Positions 1-9,797 of a DNA stretch of 34,608 nucleotides are shown in pieces; within the stretch, counting starts at the first letter, position 1; each line of letters begins with the position of its first letter. Both the position numbers and the translations under genes were made by a program. The stretch lies in contig JAYMTJ010000089.1 of NCBI GenBank assembly GCA_036897525.1, positions 1-34,608 of the forward strand. Reading direction: 5' to 3'. This DNA comes from Pelargonium x hortorum (lineage: Eukaryota; Streptophyta; Magnoliopsida; Geraniales; Geraniaceae). The notes beneath the pieces were generated by a model. It worked only from the letters and a program-made list of their open reading frames with translations, had not been told where the DNA came from and made no database searches.

Positions 1-114
1 ACGAATTGATTTTTTTTTACGATAAATTGACGAAAGAATAGCCGGTCCAATAGCGGCTTCAGCGGCTGCAATGGCTATAACAAAAATGGAGAAAATGTCA
101 CCTTGGCGACTATC
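1..114 (-). pseudogene. ndhE: C-terminal fragment of plastid ndhE (NDH complex subunit 4L)
   Basis: In the intact plastid, ndhE encodes the small membrane subunit NdhE (4L) of the thylakoid NAD(P)H dehydrogenase-like complex used in cyclic electron flow. Read on the minus strand, 38 codons give [20 protein letters not shown], then an [11 protein letters not shown] core and a lysine-rich tail. From memory of the roughly 101-residue angiosperm protein, this spans about residues 53-92. Two residues (Leu-Lys) expected between DSRQ and GDIF are missing, a 6-nt in-frame loss. The usual Leu-Ala-Ile-Val reads Pro-Ala-Ile-Leu, and the usual Asn-Arg-Lys reads Lys-Lys-Lys in an A-rich run. Upstream of Asp the similarity stops at once: the next codon is TTG and the one before it is TAA. 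There is no start, no first transmembrane helix and no native stop in the window. Inference: a non-functional plastid-derived insert in another genome. The fragment touches the window edge and may continue outside. Confidence 0.88.
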
Positions 115-3100
115 CAATTAGATGCTCAAGTGGTACACGAAGTTCTTATCTTTAGTATTAGTATAAAAACAAATCTCGATAAGAGGCCACCTCAACACGG
201 AGAGTAAGTACTTTTCCAGGTACCGATAATCTTAATATAAATATAAGGTAAACACTTCTCTCTCAAGTCCAAATGCTTGTAACAGGGTTCTTTCGGGATA
301 AGGTTAGAGCCAAGACTTTTATCTCTTTTATCTGAGTCTAGTAATCAATCTCTTATTACTTCCTTAGTGTAGCTACTAGTCAATACCGTATCGGGAAAGG
401 TTGCTTTCTACCTTCGTTAAAGGCCCTCCTTACTTAATTTCCAAGTCCAGTTAATTATTTCTTGTCTTCTCCTGGAGCTTATAGTCTTCTTAATTCTGAA
501 CTTAGGGAGTACGTTAATCATTCGTTTTATCAGTATCTCTACTGAAGCAGGGGTGTGTAAACTCTAAAAAAAGTTCCTTGTAGACTTTTGCTTTGGGCTA
601 TTATAAGAATAAAAAAGGGGGGAGTGCTTTCTGTATTGTATGTTGTAACCCTTTTTAGTAGGGGATTTTTTTCCAAGTAGAGGCTCCTGCTAAAGTTCTC
701 TTACAAGAACAAGCCTAGTATTAATTGAAAATACTCTTTTGTTTTTTAAGGGGTCTCTCAGTAGCTGTGTTATTAAAAGGTTATTTTACTGGATTCCGCG
801 CTAGTTAAGTTCTAGATATCAAGGATTTGCGAGGTTTATATACCAAAACCGAAGTAGGAACCTTACAGATTTGTTCTCAACTCCAACCTTGGTTAGACTG
901 GGGGACTCCTAGCTAAAGGAATTCTACTAAGAAGAAATTTGATTTTACTTATCAATATCAAAGAGTCTTTTTATCATTAACAGAACTCTCAGTTTGTATA
1001 TAGAAAGGAATTCCCTGAGACAATTAAGGTGTTTTCCTGAAAAGGGTGTTCAAAATAGAGTTCTTTTTTAATTCTTTCTAAATCTCTAAAAAGTCTTAGA
1101 TAAAAAAAAAAAAATTGTATAGGTTCTTTTCGTAAATAAATAACTCAATCAAAAAGGCAGATTACCTAAAAAGAAGTTATTCGAAACCAAAAAACCTTAA
1201 CTGGATCCCTACTAAAGTAAAGTCATTTTATACGGAGACTCGTAGGCAAAAGTACTCGTACCTGGGAACTTATAGCTACTTATACTTTATGAATTTTATC
1301 GTTAGCAAATCCAAAAAAAGCTTGCGTACAATAAAGTTTAAAATCGAGATCTTGCTTATAGTTTTCATTTGTACTACCTAAACGTTCTTTTTGTCCAGTT
1401 CTAAAATCTCTAAGTGTCCCTGGTCAATTAACAAAATAAAGGGAAGCTCTTGGTGTATGGAATTCTTTTTTTCAAATAGATCTATATAGATCTTACCCTC
1501 TTGCTTGAAGAGTCTTTTTTTTTTAGGTTTCTTCAAAATTTGGAAAGATTTGAAGGGATCAGCAACCCGCCGCTTAGATGAAAGCCTCGAAGTTTCTCTG
1601 AAGGCCCCTCTTCAGTCATGGCTTTTTGTTTAGTAGTTGCCCTATTTAAAGTAAAGTTCTAGATAACTTTCCTCGTTAGTAATTTAGTGCAAAACAGAAG
1701 TTCAGCTAAAGGGTCCGTTGCAATACAAAAAGGCATTGATTTAAAACTTCCGGTAGTTTATAGATATACGAGCAATTGTAGTAAAGCCCTCGTTTTGTGA
1801 TTCAAATCACCGGTTTACAAATAAAAAGGGACTTATGAGCTTTCACTAAGATAAGATAAGATAAGATAAAAAGATCCGAACTCATGCGTGTACCCTATCT
1901 TCAGGAATGCTAAAGTCTTCTCATTAATAAGCTAATGGGCCACCTCCCAAGAACCTAAAAAGCTTTTTGGAGTGTGTATAGAAAGTGAGGCTCTGATTCC
2001 AAAAGTAAGCTTTACGATTAGAATAAAAGTTAGAGAAGAAAAGCTAAACTATAGCGGGGCTTCTGTTTAATGCTAGAATTTTTGGGACAAGTAGTTTTCT
2101 ATTTAAAGTTTAAAAAGTATGCTAACTGAGAAAAACTCTTACAAAGTGTGCATTTTCCTTTTTAGACTTCAAACTTAAAGTACAAAAAACCTTCGATAAA
2201 AGGCTGAGTTTCCTGCAAATTTAGAATCTTCTTACTTTCATATTTCTGTAATAAATACCCAGAATTTCTATCGAATAAAGTGAAGCTTGGTTTTATGATA
2301 AGGATTTAGACATGAGCCTTTTTACGTAACAAGTCAAACCTGGCTCCTGGCTTTTCAAATAAACGCCTTGGGAGAACCCCGACCTTTCTCCTTTAGTGAG
2401 TCTGGAAGTTTAGTAGGAAATATGTACTAAAAGCTTTGTACTTATTTATTAGAAGTTAAGAAAGGACCCGTACTAAAAAAAAGACTGCCTTATAGACCTC
2501 TACTACCTAGCTAGGAATAGGAAGTGAAAAAAGACTCAAAATCTATTTCATTGTTTTGTTACATAGCTCGCTAGTACTTCGTACTCTTAGAGTATTAAAA
2601 TGAATGAAAAGGTTTTACTTAGGATCTGGGAGAGCACGTCAAGCGGATTTACTGCTATTACTAAGTTAGACTGCGCAGTCTGCTCTGTATAGTTTCATCC
2701 GGTTCTTCTTGCTGCCGCTTTGAAAACTATTGCGGACTTTCTACACAATTTAGTGAATTAAAAAGTGTCCGTAAAAGGAAGGTAAACTCATGATAATAGA
2801 ATTCCCAAACACTACCTAATTCTAAATTATAATAAGAGGTTACTGTACCAATTCCTAATATTCCTAAAAAGCTAGAAAGATAAGACTGAGATCATAATTC
2901 ACTACGTCCCACTAATAGAGTTCTTTAGAGTGCCGGGTCTAATCGCCCTAAATTTTGAATTTACCTTAAGGGGCGGAGCCATATAGAACGAAGCATAAGC
3001 GACCCTTTTTTGTTACAGGATCCCAAAAGAAGAACTACTTGGCATTAATTAAACAAGAGTCTTTTAGGACTCTAAAAGGGCTAAAGTAAGAAAAATGCGT

Positions 3101-4059
3101 TCTATACAAACAAAGTAGGACAACACGAATTCGGAGTGACGTGAGTTTCTTGTGGGGTGGGGATACTCTATATTTCATTTCGAAGGCAAGGTTTTTGCGG
3201 ATATCTTTTTTAATACAAGAGAAAAAAAGAGTTTTACACTGTCTCTTTTAGGGAACCTACTCTTTAGGTTATCCACTTCTTCGTAGAGAAAATTTCTGGT
3301 CTCTATAGAACTCAATAACTCAAGCCAAATTGCTACTATACACACTATATATATTTCAAATATTTCCTTATTATAATTATAGGGAAATCGAACCGTATTT
3401 AATTTAAAGGTTTCTCTGATTCTCCTTCTCCACTCCTGTAATTAAAAGAATTTTTCTAGTTCGTAAATAGAGCAGTAAGTCAAAAAATTATAAAGTGAAT
3501 GAAAAGGGGTTGAAAGGTTAATAGAGTGGGGTAAGACCAGAGGTACCCAGTTTCAACATAAGGCTCCGCTAATTCTACATTCCTTTTATTCGCATTAAAA
3601 ACCCATCTTTTTCTATATCAGGACCGGGTGTGTAGGAAGACCCTTCTATAGCATAGGATTTCTAGTAGCATAAACCAAAGTTACTTCGACTGAAGGTAGT
3701 GTAGGCTTCGCTGTATATGGATCGTCTTTTGACTTAGGAGTTTCCAGTTATTAAACACTTTAGTAAATGCGGTAAGGGGAGGGGCCCTTTAATAAAGAAT
3801 TAGAAGCATCTTACCGAAGAGTGTCAACTTAATGACTTAGATAGAAACTAGCTTCCCTGCCCTCCCAATCTCCGTAGTTTCTAGATTAGAGTATGCACTT
3901 TTTACCTTATTTGACCCACCTTTCGAGGGAAGAAATTACTTAAGTACTCTTGGTCTTATGGGCCTTTTATAGCTGTATTATTAAAGTAGTTAGTATGTAA
4001 CTCCTTATAAATTTGAAAGTTCTATTAAATGAAATTTTGTATATAACAAAGAGTTAAGC
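115..4059. other. Gene-free AT-rich stretch
   Basis: I find no coding frame of note and no RNA gene here. The sequence is A+T rich (one line counted by hand at 2281-2340 has 35% GC), with many TAA and TAG triplets in all frames and frequent short A, T and G runs. Contained structures are the pentamer microsatellite at 1847-1869 and a 12-bp perfect palindrome, AAAAAGCTTTTT, at 1957-1968. No similarity to a known organellar gene is recognised on either strand after the ndhE fragment ends. Confidence 0.6.
1847..1869. repeat. ATAAG pentanucleotide microsatellite
   Basis: The unit ATAAG is repeated about 4.6 times without interruption, starting with TAAG and ending with ATAA. It is a short slippage-type tandem repeat in otherwise non-repetitive AT-rich DNA. 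No gene lies next to it. Confidence 0.9.
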
Positions 4060-5180
4060 AGGGCATGTGTATTCCTGTATAGTATATGTAGGTATTAGAC
4101 ACTCATTTTCTTGGTAATGGACAGAGGACTCTCACTTTAATGCTAGCCGGGACTGGAACTGAGAGATAAGTCTAGTTACAGAATCTCTTGTAAATGAGTC
4201 AAATATATGATATTACCCTTGAGTTAGGTGTGCTGAGTTAAAGAATTGTAGCTCTTGTCACTTTTTTTCTTGTATTTGTATTGCTGTAAAGCACAAAGGA
4301 TAACAGATAAAGTAAATACAGATTCTATTTCTTTGTAAAGCTAGGGGTATAGCAGAGCAGGGAAGGAGTTATAGACTTGTTAGTTTGACAGTAACGGCAT
4401 TAAAGAAAATAGATTCTATTTGTTGTAGTGTTGCTAGTTCTGTGGATGGAAACCTGGCTGACATTGCAGGCAAAAAAGGAGTTAAAGATAATGTATTCTT
4501 GTCTAATGTTCTAGCCGGCTGATAAAAGTCAATCTAGGCCAATTTAATTGGAAGCTAAGAACTGAATAACTGAATACAGAGGAAGTTGGGAAAGCTGTCC
4601 TTTGCAAGTGTAGCTCTATCTTCGCTGTCCTTGTTTGCTGCTTATGGAACAGGTTTGCTATTGTTTTAATGGATAGTTAAGAGTTTCAGTAAACTAGAAT
4701 GACTGGAAAGGAAAGACTTTGTTTGCTTAAAGCGCAGTGCCGCGGGTCAAGAAGCCCGTTTTCATTCATGAAATTAGTGAATTTTCTACTATATAGAGAA
4801 AAGGTAACCACCACACCAGGAAACCTTACTTCAACTTGACTCCATTTAGACGCATTTTATAAGCTATAGGTCCCTTACTAGAAAAAACGGGCTTCAACTC
4901 TATTCTATAACGGAAAACTAGAATTTCCGGAGCCTTGTAATTTAGAAAAACCTGGATCAGAAAAGAACCAAAACTCCCGAATCTTAAAGAACAGCTTTTC
5001 AGACCTACTTTGACTTTGAACTTACTTCTTCTGCATGACTTGTTGACTTTATTTACTGGAAAACTTTCACTTGACTTAACTTCTTTTACAGAAAAAACTC
5101 CTTACTTTAAAACAGCTATCTTTTAATTAAACTTGCAGTTTCTATATTCCAGATTGGGACTACCAGAAAAAAACCATAAA
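4060..5180. other. Gene-free island with more TG-rich, less A-run texture
   Basis: No gene is recognised. From about 4060 to 4740 the sequence changes texture: more TG and CTTG, fewer long A runs, and mixed-composition words such as those around 4440-4680. A 20-nt block at 4181-4200 recurs in two partial copies near 10.67-10.70 kb. From about 4800 to 5180 it turns into sequence with many ACTT and GAAAA words. Every frame has stops at short intervals. I read it as intergenic DNA of a different origin from the flanks; the origin is unknown. Confidence 0.45.
4181..4200. repeat. Dispersed short repeat, copy 1 (GAATCTCTTGTAAATGAGTC)
   Basis: The 20-mer GAATCTCTTGTAAATGAGTC recurs as two overlapping halves at 10668-10701. 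CTCTTGCAAATGAGTC matches 15 of 16 positions, and GAATCTCTTGTAAA matches 14 of 14. This is seen directly by comparing the two loci; the flanks do not obviously align. Confidence 0.7.
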
Positions 5181-6199
5181 ATGAATGTTGGATTCCCCGT
5201 AAATCTTTACTTTGAGAGTTTAGATTCCTCCGTTTTATGGGATGGATCCTAAAAACCCTAACATGAATGAAGAGCATCCTTTAAGAATTCTAGAAACCCT
5301 TTGATTTGTTTAGGAATTCTGACTAATTAATATCCAGGAACTTAGAGTAATTAAAAAAGCTCACTTACAATACAAACTGGAAAAGCACTCAAACCAAAAT
5401 ATGACTGTATCGCCCATGTTGTAAATGGTTTACCAAAGTTTTATGAAAATAATTCCACTTTTTTCGGGGGACTTCTTATATGTTCATTAGAAAGGGGCGA
5501 TTTGCCTGGTTAGGTTTTGGTTTTGAGCTACTCATTTTTAGAGAGTTCCAAATTTTTTAGGTAACTTTACTAAAAGGAAGGGCGTAAGCAGTTGGTGTGC
5601 TTGTGCTATTAAGGTAATTAATTTGTATCTTTATTAGACGATATATATTCCATAACTATCTAATAATATTTAATATTATAAAGGGTATCTGTAAGAACTA
5701 CTATACCATTAGAACACAAACTTGCCTCCGGTTCCTCCTCTTCTAGTGAGTGCTATTCCAATCTCAATCTCCTTCAGTATAAGGCAGATGCAGAATTCGG
5801 AAGAAAGAGTAAGGCATACAAGTAAGGCCAAGTCATGAAACAAAGAAGTCATAATCAGTGGATGGGTCCTATGTACGTGGTAGGTGTATTCAGAAGACTA
5901 CTCAAGGAGCTCCCGCGGTACCCTCTGTAGGATTCCGTCTAAGATAAGGTTTGTATCCGAGAAAAAGCACAAGAGGGAACTACTACTACTCTAACAAGGA
6001 AGACATACTAATAAAGTCAAAATTCTCCTACTTAGTCTTGACTTCTTCCTAACTAAAGAATTAGTCTTCTTCACTCTCTATTAACTACTCTAAATAGAAC
6101 CAACTATCTATCTTAAGATCTAAGACTGATTACTATAGGAAGATAACTAAGACTAGAAAACAATCACACTGATTAATAGACTGATAGAGAATGAAACTA
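5181..6199. other. Gene-free stretch before the Ala-rich frame
   Basis: No gene or RNA is recognised. At 5641-5690 there is an AT-only imperfect palindromic stretch (ATATATAT and TAATATT words). From about 5700 the sequence becomes richer in CTACT, TCTTC and ACTAAG words and runs into the island that carries the 66-codon frame and the conserved repeat. No promoter matching the plant mitochondrial CRTA-type consensus could be placed with confidence ahead of that frame. Confidence 0.45.
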
Positions 6200-6226
6200 T
6201 AAGCACTATCTCTCTATCTAGATACA

Positions 6227-6427
6227 ATGGAATACAAGAAGACACTAGCAGCAGGGATGACAGGCTTCCTGGGTTCTCCTCCTCTTGCTCTAGCTCTGGT
6301 TGTTGGTTCTCTGGCTGCTTATGCTAGTGCTTGGTCTCTGGCTCGGTCTATTGCTATTGCTTATGAAAGAAGTCAGTCATTAACAAATGTTGGATGTCCT
6401 AATGTGTCCTACCTGTCAAACTACTAA
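6227..6427 (+). CDS. Ala-rich 66-codon frame of unknown function (repeat copy A)
   Basis: I do not recognise this protein. The ATG frame gives 66 residues, with a hydrophobic Ala/Leu/Gly/Val-rich part from about residue 12 to 48 (one possible membrane segment near 17-36), then a polar tail ending in SYLSNY. It lies in a GC-richer island: line 6301-6360 counts 50% GC. The main reason to list it is its relation to 9555-9752. The residues ARSIA are shared, both frames run into an Ala-Tyr-Glu, and both stop 2-3 bases before the same conserved AGTTAACC block. The nearest upstream in-frame stop is TAA at 6200. No Shine-Dalgarno-like site is expected in a plant mitochondrion and none is seen. It may equally be non-coding GCT-rich sequence that happens to be open. 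Confidence 0.2.
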   Translation: MEYKKTLAAGMTGFLGSPPLALALVVGSLAAYASAWSLARSIAIAYERSQSLTNVGCPNVSYLSNY

Positions 6428-6473
6428 GGGAGTTAACCTCCTAACCAATCTGGTCGGTAACAAGGATTGACTC
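6341..6473 (+). repeat. Conserved dispersed repeat, copy A
   Basis: Two blocks match copy B at 9654-9797. The first is GCTCGGTCTATTGCT (6341-6355), identical over 15 nt. The second is 43 nt at 6431-6473, starting AGTTAACCTCCTAACCAATC, which differs from copy B at two positions. The DNA between them (about 75 nt here, 86 nt in copy B) is much less conserved but keeps AAACTA just before the 43-nt block. A third, diverged copy of the second block lies at 8842-8897. The end of the 66-codon frame falls inside the repeat, with its TAA three bases before the 43-nt block. Confidence 0.85.
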
Positions 6474-6525
6474 GTTATCACTCTCAGTTTCTATTGAGAA
6501 AAACAAGAGTCGCATTAACAAAGAC

Positions 6526-6573
6526 GAATGAAGATAGTACTATATAAGAGAATGAAGATAGTACTATATAAGA
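6526..6573. repeat. Perfect 24-bp tandem duplication
   Basis: Two identical adjacent 24-nt units, 6526-6549 and 6550-6573, each begin GAATGAAGATAGTACTATAT and end AAGA. There is no mismatch between the units, so the duplication is recent or homogenised. The unit contains the near-palindrome AGTACTATAT. No gene is attached. Confidence 0.95.
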
Positions 6574-8041
6574 TCTAAAGACAAACTACCTTCTATCTAA
6601 TTACTAGAATAATAGATAAAGAGAATGGATCTTATTAAGACTCTAACAATAATTAAGACTATCACTACCAGCTCCTTTAGAACCGGAAGACAACTATATC
6701 CCCTCCATGAACACCTATCTCCTCTCTCACTTTCTCTGGTTAGCTATAGACTGGGTGTTATCCTACTCTCTTCTAGCTCTGGCTTCTCTTCCTCGTCTAC
6801 TCTGGCTTTAGGGCTCTACCTGTCTTAACTTAAGATGCCTTTCTTATATATAAGTATATAAGCTATACTCTTACCTGTACCCGACGAAGAACGAAACACT
6901 ATAAAACAAGAAATGTACAAAAAAAGTGTGACACCTATTTGTATATTAAGACTAGCTTTTGCCTGAACAGAGTTAATTTAGTCATTTAGGCAGGTAATTT
7001 AAAGTAAGTTGGGTTTCTGTTCCTCGGGTTTTTCTATGGGGGGGAGGTACCTGGAAGAAATAAGAGGCGTGGCATAGTGAAAAGTTCCTTTTCTTCCCGA
7101 AGTCCTATAAAATTCTAGGCTGAGTTGGTAGTCCTATAGGAGCTGAGCTTTAACAATCTTTCACGGAAGTTTCTGAATAACTCTATCTGAGTCATTTTAT
7201 TCTCTGATTTGTGGCAGCCTTTCTTGCTTATGAGACTCCCTTTTGTTAAAAGTACTATATTGTGTTGGCTTATCCTGAAATTTCTTACTCTAAGAGTTTG
7301 TTAGCTTCCTACTCTTGTGTTTCAAGGCTTTTTCTTTCTTTTAAAAAGCTTCGGTAAATCCCGAAAATGTAGAAAAAAAATCATACATTAGGGCTCCTAA
7401 TTGTTTGTTTGTATACTCGTGTAGCCGCTCCTCTACTTATTCAAAAACAAGCCATGAATCTAAGCTATTTATTAGATTAAGCCCGTTAAGGTACTTAAGC
7501 TACGACAGAGAGTCCTTTCCTTGGTTAATGAATCTAAAGCTAAACAGTAATTTGAAAGATTTTCTAATTCTTACTTCACCACGGAATTTCGCTATCCGTA
7601 CGAGTGCAGGGCCCTTTCTTTAGGAGATATGAAATGAAACAGGAGAATATAGGACACCCCACTCAGCAGGGATCCTATTGCAATTCCAAGTTTTAACTCG
7701 TGTGTAACGAAACGCCTCCGGATATATAAATTATGAATTAAAAAGACCAGTCTAAACCTTTTTTAGTTGAGGAATCCCTTATGTTCAAGACAAAGGGTCT
7801 CTTAAGTCCAGGCTGCAACAAGACTTTTTTTTTTGAAGTCTTAGACTTGAACTTCAGACTGCACAGGCTTAGTATAAAAGATTATGCCGCTCCTGTAGGA
7901 ACCTAAGAAATTTCCCCTCACATAAGGAAGACTCCAGAGCCCCTCGTACATATAAGAAAATGCTTTTACTGGGTTACCACAATTTGCAAAGGTTCAAGTA
8001 TAGGTGCTAACTCTTTTTCGCAATATACAAGTACCGAATTG

Positions 8042-8057
8042 ATTAAGGAGCCCCTCC
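8042..8057. repeat. 16-nt dispersed repeat, copy 1 (ATTAAGGAGCCCCTCC)
   Basis: ATTAAGGAGCCCCTCC occurs here and again, identical and in the same orientation, at 16539-16554, where it forms the right arm of a hairpin. After the 16-mer both copies continue with closely related CG-containing words. A 16-mer of this GC content is not expected twice by chance in 34.6 kb. Confidence 0.8.
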
Positions 8058-8354
8058 GCGACTAAAGGATACAAAAAATGACTTGGAAGGGGGTTTTATT
8101 CACCCCTAGACTTAAGACTCCTTATTTTGAGTTATCGCTCTTAGTGACCCTCTTTTAGGTAACTACCCTATATAGAGATAGAGAATTCCCAAAAGTCAAC
8201 CTTCAACTCTTTGGCATTTTTTCTTACTAACTAAACTCCAAATCAATCCTATTTGAATATTTTTATATAAGGCAACTCACACTCTTGTAATGTAAACTAG
8301 TGTAGATTTTTTTTCGTAGGTAGTAATACCCTTAATTAACAGAGTTTTAGCCGT

Positions 8355-8387
8355 TTCGTAAGTTCGACTTTCTTATGGCAAAGCTTA
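8355..8387. repeat. Split dispersed repeat, copy 1
   Basis: Two blocks, TTCGTAAGTTCGACTTTC (8355-8372) and GGCAAAGCTTA (8377-8387), recur in the same order and orientation at 32655-32672 (17 of 18 identical) and 32704-32714 (11 of 11). The gap is 4 nt here and 31 nt in the other copy. Retained order with a changed gap suggests one ancestral repeat with an indel, not two chance matches. Confidence 0.75.
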
Positions 8388-8841
8388 TACGCTTCCTAAA
8401 GATTCTCATTTTCAGGTTAATTGACATACTCATTTCATTAAGACCCACATTCCCAGTATAAACTACAAGATACTAAGGTTAAAGTAGTGGCATCTATGAA
8501 GCCCTTGAATTTCAAGCTCTTAGAGAAAGAAAAGGTATGAAATGACTGCGTGTATTCCATTTCCAAGTAAGGTTCGTTAGAGGTACTCGCCCTTTCCAAG
8601 AAAAAGGGAATGTAAAGAAAGCCTTAACCGCCTTTGACACTTCTCTAAACCAGTCTTAGGTAGGAAGGACAAGAAAGACGAATGAAGTAATCAAGTAGAA
8701 GTCAATAAACAAGGTCCATCCGTTTCTTTCAGGGTTTCCAATTCCAGGACAGATTTCGCTAAAGAATTGACGTAATGAAGTCAAAAAAGGGTTTTCTAGG
8801 TGTCATAGTGTAAGTATGTACTCTCAAGTAGAAACCTAATA

Positions 8842-8897
8842 AGTTAACCTCCTTCCTAAAAACTCATCTACTCGGTAAGAGTAAGAGGGACTGACTC
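8842..8897 (+). repeat. Diverged third copy of the AGTTAACC repeat
   Basis: AGTTAACCTCCT opens this copy exactly as in copies A (6431) and B (9755). After a stretch that does not align well it recovers CTCGGTAA and then GGACTGACTC, against CGGTAA and GGATTGACTC in the other copies. It is longer (about 56 against 43 nt). I rate it as probably homologous. The upstream GCT-rich block found before A and B is not visible here. Confidence 0.45.
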
Positions 8898-9554
8898 ATT
8901 CTACTTCTAAAGTTCCTCCTTATTTGATAAGTACAGAGAACAAGAGTCTCTTTCTCTTAAACAGTGGAACACTTCTCTACTCATTAAGGCAAACGGAGTT
9001 TATCTAACAATCCTAGCTAGAGTTAGGACAGGCGGCAACAAACAGTGAGTTCTCTTTTCTGCAACTCCTACTTCCGAGTCCTAAGTCTCTCAGTCCTAAC
9101 AAGATCAAGCTCTCGAAAACCGGTGTTCTATTCTCTTTTGAATAGCAAGTCAAGCAGAATACAGAATCTATTTCTGCAAGGAGGTTAGTATAGAGAATCC
9201 TTCTGTTGGGCTTTGTTGGGAGGTTTCCGAGTCTTCTATTATTAAGAAAGTCTACTGGATTCACGTAATATGCTCCTAAACAAGAGTGGTTTACTGAGTT
9301 TGGTCTATATCATTCGAAAGAAATCCCCTCGATAAGCAACATAAGGCAAGAGAAGTTCTCCTTTCATTTCACTTGAAACTAGAGATTTTCAAGTTGTTGT
9401 TATGTCTATCCAGTCTCTCTTTCTCTAGCAAGTCATATTAATAGTTTGATATTTGATAGAATCAATCTCTATATTCAGATTGGCGGGTACTTGAGAACTG
9501 AAGTGGAAGTCTTTTCTGGGTGTTTGTAGGCCTTCTTCCACTAGCTCCCATTAG
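8898..9554. other. Gene-free island between repeat copies
   Basis: No gene is recognised. Sequence from about 8900 to 9550 has mixed composition with many TCTC, GAGTC and AAGAG words. An 83-codon minus-strand frame at 9013-9264 has no recognisable domain and is treated as chance. It sits between the diverged copy (8842-8897) and copy B (9654-9797) of the conserved repeat, so it may be part of a larger duplicated segment whose other parts have decayed. Confidence 0.4.
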
Positions 9555-9752
9555 CGGAATACACCTCCTTTCTTAGCTCTATTGTACTTCTCTTCCATCT
9601 CTGGTGGTTATGACAAGTTCTATGGTAGGCATACTGGGGCTCATATGGCTCCTGCTCGGTCTATTGCTTATGCTTGGTCTAGGGCTCCTGCTAAGGCATA
9701 TGAAGTGGATGGGATTCCTGTGCGTGTATATTCATTCCTTAAACTATTCTAA
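9555..9752 (+). other. Ala-rich open frame related to the 6227-6427 frame (repeat copy B)
   Basis: Between an in-frame TAG (9552-9554) and TAA (9750-9752) lie 65 open codons. They include GGYDKFYGRHTGAHMAPARS and end VYSFLKLF. The only in-frame ATG is at 9645, leaving 35 residues. It shares ARSIA and a later Ala-Tyr-Glu with the frame at 6227-6427. Both stop just before AGTTAACC (2 nt here, 3 nt there), which suggests common descent of the frame as well as of the DNA. An overlapping +1 frame, 9610-9768, has an ATG and encodes 52 residues with a strongly hydrophobic Leu-rich run (IWLLLGLLLMLGLGLLL) that would look like a membrane segment. Only one of the two could be real, and both may be by-products of the GCT/CTG-rich sequence. 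Local GC is about 52% (line 9601-9660). Confidence 0.25.
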
Positions 9753-9797
9753 TGAGTTAACCTCCTAACCAATCTGGGCGGTAAAAAGGATTGACTC
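9654..9797 (+). repeat. Conserved dispersed repeat, copy B
   Basis: This copy has GCTCGGTCTATTGCT at 9654-9668 and the 43-nt block at 9755-9797, which matches copy A in 41 of 43 positions. The two differences are T to G in the CTGG(T/G)CGG part and C to A in GGTAA(C/A)AAGG. The block begins AGTTAACCTCCTAACCAATC. It is about 3.3 kb from copy A, in the same orientation. A 12-nt piece of it, ACCTCCTAACCA, also occurs in reverse complement near 13605. Confidence 0.85.

Larger units (their letters stand above)
6841..8841. other. Gene-free AT-rich stretch
   Basis: No gene or RNA is recognised. Items seen inside are a G run next to GGTACC near 7038-7052, a 16-nt dispersed repeat at 8042-8057, and the split repeat at 8355-8387. 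Open frames are short and lack ATG starts or recognisable residues. From about 8640 the texture drifts towards the next island. Confidence 0.55.

Noticed and set aside
6625-6828. 67-codon plus-strand ATG frame, Ser/Leu-rich, in the same island as repeat copy A
   Set aside because: It shares only an 11-nt word (TCTAGCTCTGG) with the frame at 6227 and lacks the conserved core, so it is probably pyrimidine-rich low-complexity sequence.
7590-7612. CCGTACGAGTGC word as part of a group II intron domain V
   Set aside because: The rest of the domain V stem and the bulge are absent on both strands.
9013-9264. 83-codon minus-strand frame between repeat copies
   Set aside because: No known motif, no related frame at the other repeat copies, and no support for a start beyond the ATG.
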